From positions 157,643 to 221,642 of the forward strand of contig JAUIRK010000320.1 of the NCBI GenBank assembly GCA_030549495.1: a stretch of 64,000 nt of DNA. Reading direction: 5' to 3'. The stretch is from Nectonema munidae. Its lineage: Eukaryota > Nematomorpha > Nectonematoida > Nectonematidae. The position numbers and the translations under genes are program-made. Positions 26,701 through 38,700 of this stretch are shown here, in pieces (position 1 is the stretch's first letter; every line of letters begins with the position of its first letter). The notes below the pieces were generated by a model, which worked only from the letters and a program-made list of their open reading frames with translations, was not told the origin of the DNA and searched no databases.

Positions 26701-29700
26701 GAAACTTTAACCAATCATTGCTTTAGATATTCATATTCCAAATTTTAGTATAAAGTGATTGTAGTAATTTTAATAATTCAATATTATTATACTTGCTTTT
26801 CCCAATTTATCTTTACTCAAAATGTTTCATGAAGGCTAAAAGTATACTTTGAAAGGAGAGACGAAATCCACATCCACTTATATTTGTACGAAGATAAATT
26901 CAAAAAATTGTCCTGGTAAATATTTTCATTTCTCACATGGAGTTTTATTTAGTTACTCTTAACAGGTTTAATTATTTTTTACCAAATGTCAGGACAAAAA
27001 GATCAAAATTTTGTTCATCATAATCATGAAATGGATGATGCTGAAGTTCATAATTTCAATGAAAACATTAAAAAAGAAGCTAAAAAATTATTCTAAAATA
27101 ATTCAAATACCCTTCTTTTAAAATTTTAATTTATAAGAATTTAAAAAATTCTTATAAAGAAAGAGGGCATTAATATTTTTTATAAAAGTACAAACTTTAT
27201 TTACTCTACGACAAAAAATTTATGTAAATAATTATAAAATAAATTATAAAAATTTGTTGAGTCAACTTTTTCGAACAACTATAAATTAGTCTTAATAAAC
27301 AAAACGAAATAACTGGAATTTGGAAGAAAACACCATAGAAGAATGTTTTTACAAAATATATTAGCTGATTGCGAATAATAAAAACTTTTGTATACTTGAT
27401 TGATTAGTAACATTCGGAAACTTTTGTTGCATTCAAGAGGAAAAATTCTTTACGTCAATCATTTTCAATCTGAAACTATGATTCGCTATTCTTTCTACAC
27501 AATGTGTGAGGTTTTCACCGTAGAATGATTCTCTTATTTGCTAAATTTAATTTAAAATTCCTGAAATCAAATATATATAGCATCATTATTCTTAGATATT
27601 CGTTTTATTTTATGTTTTAGTTTTTTATTATCAAGATTGCTTTGAATAATTGGCAATGTTTTATCACTTTCCTTAAAATTTTTGTTAATTAAACTTAGTA
27701 CAAATAATTTAATTTTTATGTAATTTATAGCGTATAAAGGATTGTAATAGCTAATTTTTATAAATTTAAATGTGTAGCAAATTTTCTTCCAAAAATTGTA
27801 AACATTCCATTTCTATTCAAAAGAAGCAAATTTATATTCACTTCTTCATACGAGTCAATTCATAGACCCAAGTTCTAAATATATTTTCAAATAATTTACT
27901 GAATATATGTCTAGGTAGAATATGAAGATTATATAACACCATTGTTTGTTTTTCTGTGTTACTAATCTAGTTTGGTAACATTTCTTTGCTAAAAATTTTA
28001 AAATTAAATAAAATTTAAGCAACAAACAATGCATCTCGTACAGAGCAATCAATCCACCTAAACCATTCATGAAACAGTCTTGTTGACAATTAGTGGGATG
28101 AGAGACTGAGCTTATAATCAATATTGCATCGGAAAGTGGGGTTGATAAAAGCTTAATTACATCCGATGAGTAGTGATCTATATGATCATATATGAATGAT
28201 TTTGTCCTCTTGTTTGGTTCACAAACATTGTAAAAATTTTAGCGTGGCGGCCTCTTTATAATTTTTTAAAAACTCGGGATCTCATTAAAAATTAGGTCAA
28301 CATATAAACTACTGTACTAAAAAAAGTGACGCAATTGTTTATTCACAAATAGTCTAAATATCCAAACAATGTCAATTGGCTGGATCCATCTGTTTTGTCT
28401 AAAGCAGTTTTGCTCTCTTTTGGCCAATGCAACTTCCATATTATTATTCACTTCCAAACTGTTTCAGGATTTGGTTTCAATGGCAAGTAGCATGGAAAAC
28501 TCTTGCTCACACTCATATATAATTGCGAATCGAATCAGAACTTTGAGAGCCATCTTTGCAACATCAGAATAGGGCTGTCCTATTTCAATCGAAAAATTGC
28601 CATGAGACATGTTCTCGCTTAATGCCATTGTTGTAAAAACTTCACTTTGTTAAATATTTCTCTTGCAGTTGTTCTACCGCTAAAAGTTTCCCAAAATAAA
28701 AAATAGTCTACCAGGTGTTTATCATATACATATTGTACCTAAACACTTTTTGGCAGCAGTTGTTTTTTTGAAACTTTATAGAATGCTTTCCAACCCAACT
28801 AATATTTTGCAAAAACATCCCTATGTTATCAAACCTGGATTTGTGCAATAGTTCAGCTTGACGTTTAAAATAGTCAATAGTTTTGTTTACTGAACCGAGT
28901 GCTTTATTTCCAGTGCCAGCTTCACTAGGGCTCTGGAAAATTGGATGTAACACTAAAGGCACTAAGGTTCCTCTTCCCCACCAGACGTTAATGCAGCAAA
29001 ACCAAATTTAAGTATGAGTCGTCGTATTTGATTAACCCGTTAACGACCAGAATAATCAGACGATATCTAGTATAAAGCAGAAGATTTGTATTAACGCAGA
29101 CGATTCACATTTTTGTAAAGTCGACTGTGGTCGAGAACCGATTAAGAAAAATACACAATGACATCTATAAAATCAGGCCTTAAAAGCAATTAAAAATAAA
29201 AATATTTTAACTCAATCCAAAGTCTAAATTGTTTATTATTTTAAATGTGACCTGTTGGTAAAATTCGCAAAAGATCCTACCCAGTTAAGGCTTCTCGATT
29301 CCCATGTAACTGCTTCGCGATTCCTTAGGTCACCACTGACCAAGAAAGTAGTGATCCAAACAGAATTACAAATGACACTTCATAAAATTAGTGCAGTTAT
29401 CCCCAGTTATGGTGGGATTGAGAGTCTAAAGTGCAAGAATAATGGTGTCGTGTTCACTGGACAACAATTCTTTTATGATAAATTTTTAAAAATATAAAAA
29501 AAAAGTATTATTCAGACTACTGAAAACAAACGACGTCATTTCCATTTTTCTTTTTAACCATACCTTTGACGAGTTCCTAAAATCCCAAACTGGATGTTTT
29601 TCCGCCCAAGCCACAACTACAGCAATTCTTCTTTTTATAGTTTCTCATTTTTATGATCGTATATTTTTTTATTTTTTTCATAGTTTATTGAATATTTAGT

Positions 29701-32700
29701 TACTGAAACTTACTAAACTTTGACTTTTATTGAAAATATTATGTTCAAAAATACAATGCTACTTAACACGAAATACTGTTTCCAAGCATATATAATGCGA
29801 GACACTGATCAATGGTGCGATCAAATTTTTTAAACGCTCTCTAATTGGTTCGCGTCATATATCAACAATTTTCAGTTCATTCGCATCATACACTCATATA
29901 AATTCTCTCTCACATAGCCTGATTTTATTTTTTGAAATTCAGGACTTTGTCAAATATCTCCCTCAAAACAATACCAGTTTTTCGTGAGTTCGTCAATTCC
30001 ACTTGTGTTGATGTCTTGCTGTATATGAGCCAAGAATACTGTCAATTGGTTGTAAATAGCGTGGTCGAAGAATTGAACTACCTCTATGCCATATTCATGA
30101 CGCGAAACCATGGCTTTAATGGAAACATTGGCATCTGTGGGCACAGCTTGGGTATGTGAAGTTTTTTATTCTCTAGTAGCCAACGAAAATTAACATTGAA
30201 ATTAAAAATTTTTAAGTGGCATTAATACATTTTTATACTTCTGCTTAAAGTTCATGTTTGTCTGACCTCTACTTGAATCCACACTAATGTGTAATTATAT
30301 TTCCAGTAAAGAAGTTGGGCGATCAATTTTTTTACAAATGGGTCGACACACGCGTCAATCTAAAAATAAATTGCAATTTTACTGATGTATAAGTTGAATG
30401 AACTTATTTATCAAACTTGTTTTTTAGAATCTGTTAATTTGACTTTCCTTTAATTGAAAGAGGAGCTTTTCATTTCCATCAACTTTTTGAGAACTTTTCA
30501 GCTCTAGAATAATTTTCTTAATTTTGTTTTCCACAAATGTAATAGGGTCCCCATTGGAACAGAATTTTTTGAGATGCCTCAGCTAAGATTGAATGAGATT
30601 TTTAGTGGGATATATTTTAAAGGCTATCAAACAAACATTTTGTATAAGATTTAAAATCTGGAAAGGAGTCAAAGTTAATGTATTGCGAGGAAAGTGAATT
30701 TACAATGTAAATTTGTCGTAAATTTGTATTTGTGGCTCGTGATTATACATCTAATAATCTTATAAAAAATAGACATCTTTTGTTGCTTAAATTTCTATCT
30801 TGGGTGTAACGTCCTTTCAGAGTCACAAATTAAAAAATGACATGGGTAGCGATAATATTAAAACTTCCTTTTATTCATGAAAATATATCTTAAAAGTAAT
30901 ATTATCTTTAGCTTCTGAAATCTAATCTAAAATTGAGTTTCTGTTCTTATTTTTTATAATTTTACTTAAAATAAAATTTTACAAATTAGTTAATTGAATT
31001 ATTTATCTTTTATTTTATTTTTCTAATTTCAACAAAAGAGTCTTGATCCTTGAATTTTACAAATATAACACACTTCATGATAAACTTGTGAGTTTTTTTA
31101 TTGTTTTCTATATTGATCAAAAATTCAATTCATTGCCAAGAAATATAACTATAAACATTTTAGGAACTTTTTGTAATTTGGTCATTTGACAATTTAGTTT
31201 ACATAACTTTTAGTTTTAGTTTGTAATGCTTGACAATGGGTAATAAAATGTAAGATGATAGTTGACTGATAACAAAGATGATAATGGCTCACCTACCTAA
31301 AAGAAATCTGATGATTTTTATTTATCATGTGTTGATGTGATTGTTTTCGTAAGCGTCCACAATTGAAAATCCATACACTATTGTTGAAAACGAATTTGTA
31401 GATAAACAAATGAGTATAGGTAGCAGTAGAAAAATAGGTTACTACGGATTTTAGACACAGTGATCACTATTTATCCCATGTAACAAAGCTAATCTTAATG
31501 ATTTTCACCAGTTTTAGAAAGCGATTTGGTCACAATTGTCCTTTTTGCTTTGGATGTTCTAGTACTGAAACACATCCCTAGCAAAAAGTCTTATTTCTAG
31601 GTATGCTACATTTTCTAACCAAGTGAAGGTTTTATACCATAGCTCTCTTTTCTCTCTTTTCTAAATCTTTAGAAAACACAATACTTGGTTGACCCGATTC
31701 AATATTTTGTGTTCGACGGGCAAAACTATCTGTCTTATGAAGTCCTTATGGAAAGGCATATATTGGAAGACTAATTAGTAATACAGTCACACCTCCTTTA
31801 TCCTATACTTAATTATACGTCAACACCGCTATTCGGTACAATATTGACTAAGATCTAAAAGTTTTTTTCTCATCCTAGCAATTGCCAATTCATATCAAAT
31901 GAATTGGTTGGATGGATTGATTACTCTGTATTGAGCCACTTTACCGCTTAAATATATTTAAAATGTATGAATGTTAAAATTTTAAGCAAGGGAATGTTAC
32001 CTAACTAGATAACGCAACAGAAAAACAAAGAATCAACCAATTTGTATAATAATATTCATATTATCGCTACCAATCTCTAATTAAGTAACTTTTTTGAAAA
32101 TATATTTAGGACTTGGGTCTAGGAATCGACAGTTATGAAGTCGTGAGTTTAAATTTGGCCCTTTTAAATAAAATTTAAAGTGTAAAATGATTTGTATATA
32201 AGGAAATGTGTTTATAGTAGTAAGTTCAAGCATCTGCATCAAGTATTGAATTAATTAAAATTGTTAAACAAAACAAGATCGTAGTTTTCTCTGTATAAAT
32301 ATAAAGGCATACCTTCAATTCATTTATATGCCTGCTTTTAGGATCTGTGATCGCTTTTGACATATTGTCTCATCAAGTGAAGCTTCCTTTGCACTGCTTC
32401 AATTTAAATCAATCAAATTTGACAACCAAGAGTCCTTCTAATATCAAGTTTGCTCTCGATGACATTGACGAAGTTGACTTTTCTAATTCTAAAGATGATG
32501 AGGTAAATTAAATCTGCAAAACCTTTAAAATGCTTAACACGGAGGTAACCACCTGGTTTTTCTCTTCTTATGTATGCTTCTAAAAAATAAAATATTGCGT
32601 AACCGTAACCTATTCGTAAATGCGACTGGATATATAATCATTTTTACTTCTCTTAAATTTTATTTTCATTTAGCCAGGTATTTTTTTTATTTAAAAAGTT

Positions 32701-35700
32701 TTATTCAAAATAAATCTTCGACATGTGTTTACTGTTCACTGGAGAAGAAGGGTAGCGTGTTGCTTGGATTGGAGTATGGTTTTAATTACTGTTTTTGGAA
32801 TTATCATTTTAGCCCGAGTAGTTTTTAAAAATTTCAGTCTAAAAGCGTTAACCAAGCTAAGGATGTATAAAATTTGTAATGTAGTTGAACCTAATGGTTA
32901 CCTATGTCTAGTGGACACCTTACAGTTCATAATAAACAGTTAAAAATTTAATTGTATTTTTATATAGGAAAAGAAATGGAGGAAAATTTCAAACAATTTT
33001 ATTTAAAACAAAAATAAATCCCTGAAGAAAAGGCATTTTTGTGAAGTGAATACCCCAAAACACTCCTTAAGAATAAACACCAAAATAAATAAAACTTTAA
33101 CTTTGCCTTATTTTTATTAATATAACTAACAATTTATAGATTTAAGCCCTAAAAAACCTACTTTTAAATAAAATATTTGCAATAAAATAATATATAATTT
33201 AAAATTACTTTTTTTCTTCATACATTTAATTGCTGAGAAATATGATCATATTAATTAAAAAATGTTATTGATAAATCTATCTCGCAACATAAATTCTTGT
33301 AGATACGATGTTATAAATTCTCTTTGCAACCATGTATTATTTTTATGTTTGTTTTCTGCTTGGTCCAATTTGATTAAATATTTTGAGTATAAACTACATT
33401 TTGAATATTGGCAGATTTACTGTTTTATGAACATAGCTAATGTTTGCAACTTAACATATGCTCGCCATTCATCACTCTAAATAAAGGATCCAAGTCGAGC
33501 TACTTTTTCTATTATATGAAGTAGTGTTTCTGCTTTCCCATCTTCTACAACTTCCATATACCCAATTGCACAGGAAAAAGAAGTATTAAGATTTGAGGAG
33601 CTCTTCATCAACTATATTTTGGTTTTTGTGAGTGTTAAGGTAATTTATTAAGCAACTATGCCTTGCTTCAATGTCCGGCATTTAAGTAGTGTTAACATAA
33701 ATAAATGTTGGCTCAGGGATGCCTTTTAATTAAAAGGTGCAATGAGCTTACAACATATATTTACAATCATATAACATTCTTCCCTTCCAGGAAAACAAAG
33801 ATCACCATTATACTTGAAGTCTTTCCATGGGCTTTCTTTTCCTACTTGATCTTGGAAGGAGTTGAGAGCCTTGGTCTTCAGTTTCCTTTATACATTGTGT
33901 CTCTCCACTATCCGTTTGTTCTTCTTTATCAAATGCGGTACCGCCTTGACAATCGTTTGTTGTAAGCCCACCTTTTTCGGCAATATTTTCCATTGAGTAC
34001 TCCTTTGAGTTTTGGTTTTGAAGAGCTTTACTTTGAGGGGCTGGTGATAGGTGCTTCACGGAAACAATATAACAATGATATCAACAATGATAATGTGTTT
34101 TTTTGTAGTTTTTTGAAAAAGGCCGTAAGGCTGAAATATTGAATTTATTTAATACTTGTAAAGTGGAGTAATAAAGCTATTTTTGCTTCTATTTCTTAAA
34201 TTCAATGTGCACTGACTTCGCCCTTCATATTATTCGTAAATAAGAGCATCAGATTTATGCTGAGAAAAGGCTACTTTTTATCTACATGAAAAGCATCATC
34301 AAAGTTGAAAACCATAAATCATACATTACTTTTTTGAAGCGTTGTAAGTATCATAAAGTCGTACCCAAAGGTTTACAAATAAACCTATCAAGTAATAATT
34401 TTCTCTACACCACTGTGAAAGGTGAATTACAAGATAGATTTAATTCAATCATCCCCAACTGTTTTGATGGAAAAAGTTGTTTTCAAAGATTACACAAGCT
34501 TAAGCTTAAACACACTAAACTTTTTTGTTTAATTTTAAACCAGCGATCCTTTCCTGATAAAATGATAACTAATGGATATCGTCTTCTCATCGTCGTAGAG
34601 CAAGAATATTACAAAGTGAGATTTAAAATGATATGCGTCAAATCAAAGAATTGTTCCTATGATGGTATTTGTGAATTAACTCTTTTCTATAATTCAATTT
34701 AGATAAGTTTTGAGAGGAAGCGTAACCAGCTTTCAAAGGGTTGGCAATTTAAGCAACATTCTAAAAGTGTTTATGATCCCAAAATTGGCGTAAACTTTCC
34801 GAATATCACCTTCCACCCAAATGTCTTCTTCGCGTTTGGAGCGTCAATCGGTTAGTTTGTCTTTGTTATCTATACTTCTACAAATAAATGCTAATTTATA
34901 ACAGTTTTGCATGTTTAATTTTTTACTTAGTATTTGAAAGTATCTGGATATTGTTAATATCTTGTAATTTATTCAGAGAAATTTTTCTAATATATAAAAT
35001 ATCAGAATATATTTAGATTCTATTTATTTCAACTATAAGCTACTCAAAGTCTCTCCTTTACTCCACCAAGCTATTAACATAAACAAACTTGGTAATAATT
35101 TTGAGATGTTAAGAATATATATTCCTTGAATTTTAAAACAAGCTGACTGTTTTTTACAGGATGCGTGCCGAACATTCAACGATCATCCTACTCAAAAGTT
35201 TTTGGTAGTTACGTGCCTGAAGCCAACCCTTTAATACACCGAGCTACTCACTGAAGCGTAGCGAGTGAACTATGAAGTGTTTCATATATACTAAAGGTAT
35301 CGTGATGTGTTTTGATTGGAATGTCGCAATTCAGTGATGTTAGAATAATCAGATTCGAAATCCAAAACACTAGAATACTTCATACTCCCATATCAAAACA
35401 AAAAAATATTTTAAATTCAACACTCTTTATTTTTTCAAGTTGAGGCACTAGAGCAGTGGTCGGGAACCTATGGCTCGCGAGTCAGACATGGCTTTTTTGA
35501 TGACTGCACCTGGCTCTCAGATAAATTAGGTGGCCTTCAGGATAAAGGGAGGTATTGCGATAATGCATATCCTTCTTCCCAATTCTACACTCTCTTAATT
35601 TCTTCATCATTACGAATCACGGCGACACAGATAAAGCTGATGATGATGCAGACTTTGTGTATTTAAATAACTTCGATAAAACAATATTGTTTAAAATAAA

Positions 35701-38700
35701 TTCAGAGTGTTATTTTACTCTAAAATTGTTGGTCTTCTTTTTCCATTTATTTGTAAACAGTATTTAAAAATATATATGGCTCTCAGAGGATTAGATTTTA
35801 AAATATGTGTTTTTTGGGCTCTTTTAGCCAAAAAGGTTCCCGGCCCCTGCACTAGAGCATCGCTTGATTACTTTTTAAATTTTTACTTCCTAAATGTTAA
35901 AAAGGCAAAACTAAGGAATATTTTTAATTTAAGAAGACATGGATACACCAGATTGAATATTGATTGTGAATTTTATTCTAGGACCAAATGGCAAAATTTA
36001 CCCATGTCTCTATAAAAAGAACAGCCCCTGCTCTTCAATTTCCAACTTAAAATATATTTGTCATCTTTGAAAAAATTCTGTGCTTCCCTTTCTTTTATTG
36101 GTAAACAACAAAAAATTTACAAAAATAAGTATATTGGAGGAAAAAATTTGAGAATGGAAAACCGCACAGCGGATTCCATTCTCCTAAGAGAAAAAATGAG
36201 TGTATGTGGCCTTGTATCACAGTCTTGGGACCACAACACTTGTAGGTAGAAAAACTCTAAAGTTTAACATAAAAAAGAGACCCCTAGGGCCTTAATGTAA
36301 GAATATTTGTAAGATTATAATTTGAGGCCCTTGGGCTATAATACACACAAAAAAAGACTTGTCTTTGATCCGGGTGGGTGGGAGTTGCGGCAGAAATTCG
36401 ACAAGAAGAAAAGAAAAAGTGAGAATTCTAGGAGCGGGAGCTCTTTTATAGGGAGCTCATAGGATCCAGCTACTCGAGCTTCTGATTGGCCAGGGCTTGC
36501 CATGTGCCAGTTCCCTCCAAAACATCCGGTATTGATGACTTTCGAGGCGCCAATTGTTGGATTATCAGGAATTTAACAGGCGCTAACTGCAATGTTAACG
36601 GATCCTATCTGGTAGGATTTGGCTTACTCCTAGAATGCTCGGGAAGCTTGCTTCCCAGAACTTTTGGAGGTGTTTGAAGATGGGGGTTGTGTCATTTTTG
36701 GTAGTTTGGGTTGCAGGAGAGGTTCTTCTGGAAGGTTCGTCTGCAGGATTCTCATTGCTTGCAATGTAGGAAACGTTTTCCCTGAGGAAGTCATAGTTTC
36801 CAAACTTAATCAAAAATGCAATCAGGATAAAACTTCTAGTGGACTTGCCACCAGCATTTTTAACCACTTCAATAGCGACTTGGGAATCAGACCTTATTTG
36901 GTGGAGTGGGAAGAGCAAGTGCCCAAGGGCAAGGGCGAGTAGCTCCAAGTCCGCTATGTCCCAGTCTGTTATTTGAAGAGGAAAGCTGTATGTTTTATCG
37001 GCGTTGTTTGTGATGCCTATCCCTCTGAGGGATGCATCTACGTAGATATAACCCTTAGGTTTAGTATAGTTATACATGTCCCAGGACGAGAAGATTGTGT
37101 TCCAACCTTCTCGGTGGAGGAATTTAATGATTTCTTCATTAGCCGTCTGGCTTAAAATCTTGAAGCCTAATGAGAAGAAAATGAGAAGAATCTTGGCCGG
37201 TGTGTCAAGGTTCCTAGGTAATATGTTATCACTCCTAGTATCCTTTGACACCATTTGACCGAGGGGGCCCATTTCATCAGGTTGCTTAAAGCTAGGGCAA
37301 CCATCGCTTTGATGATTAGGGCTCTGTTCTTTGCGGGGATGAACATTTTATGTTGTTGCAAATTAAGTGTAACTCCTAGGAAATTAAGTGATTGGGTGGC
37401 CCGGGTGATAGATTTGTTCTTATTTATGACAATCTTGCATTCTGTTTCAAGGAAACTGATGAATAGGGAGCCATATGTGTTGGTGTCATCTTCCGTTTTT
37501 CCTAGGAGAAGGAAGTCATCTAGGTATAGAATTATCTGGATGTTGTGGTTTGGGTACCTTCCTAGAAAGGTGCCCTTGAGGCTCATCAGGCACCGTTGCA
37601 GGACTCCGGGTGAAAAGTTTGCTCCCATTGGGAGTCTGGTGAATTTCAAGTTTTCAAAGGGTTTAGCCCTTATTGTGAAGGTAGATTGCCAGTGCTTTGC
37701 TACTTTGATGCCGTAAAAAGCATCTTTTAGGTCTAGCTTAATTGCCCATTTAAAAATTTCCCTGATGTACTTAAGTTGGAAGGGAGCTACCAGCTTAAGT
37801 TTAGGGCATTTAAATAGTTCCTTGGTGAAAGCAAAATTTGCCACTAGCCTGGTTTTTCTTTCTGCCTTTGGGACGATGAAACACGAGCTAAGAACCCTTG
37901 GATTCCTACAGGGTTCCACGATTCCCACTTTAATAAGTTGTGGAATTACTGTGTTCTTGATAAATCCACTCTGTCCCTTGGGAGGTAGTAAGTAATTGGA
38001 CAGGCTTTTGAAGGGAACATTGCTAGAAATGCGAGGTGCGTAACCTTTGGTTAGCGTGTTTCTAGTAAATTTGCACCTAAGGTCCACTGGGGGCCGAAAG
38101 GTAGGGCAACTAGCGTGAAGGTTGCTTCATTTGGTAGTTTCAGTGACGTGGAGTCTTTAGCGAAGTCTCCGATGGTATCTTGGAGAGTGTTCAAATCCAA
38201 AATGGACTGGATTTGTTCTTCATCCCGGTCGCTAGGACCAGGGGGTTTGTCCTTGTTTTTATTGTTTTCGTTTTCAGGGTGGTCGGGTTCTGGAGGTTTG
38301 TCTTCTCCTGAAAGGCGGGTGGTGAATATCTTTCTCCATTCTTCTGGAGTGTGTTTGTTCTTATTTCTTAGGTAATAGTCTAAGAAATCCCGGTAAGCTT
38401 CAGGAGTGTCATTATCCGGGTTCGTTAGGAAGTCCAGTTCCGGTAAATTTGTTGGGATCACCTGGACTATTGGTGGGTTAAAACCCGATAAAGATATCTC
38501 TGGGATGTTGTCCACCACTTCGATTTCCACCCCGCTAGGGGATGGGGGTCCTAAGACCGTGTTCAGTTCCTCACTGGTGAGGAGGTGTCCAACGGTAGGA
38601 GAGGGAGGTCCGAGGATGCTTCTACGTCCTGTACCGTTGGTAGGGGGAGGATCACCTCGGTGACGTTTCCTATTTCACTAGTGAAGGAGAACAAGGAGTC

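Noticed and set aside
28369-28962. Open frames 28369-28572 (+) and 28708-28962 (-)
   Set aside because: No recognisable motif, no splice-phase fit to the host gene, and no nearby transposon ends.
36664-38375. Plus-strand frames across the GC island
   Set aside because: They are shadows of the minus-strand RT and RNase H reading.
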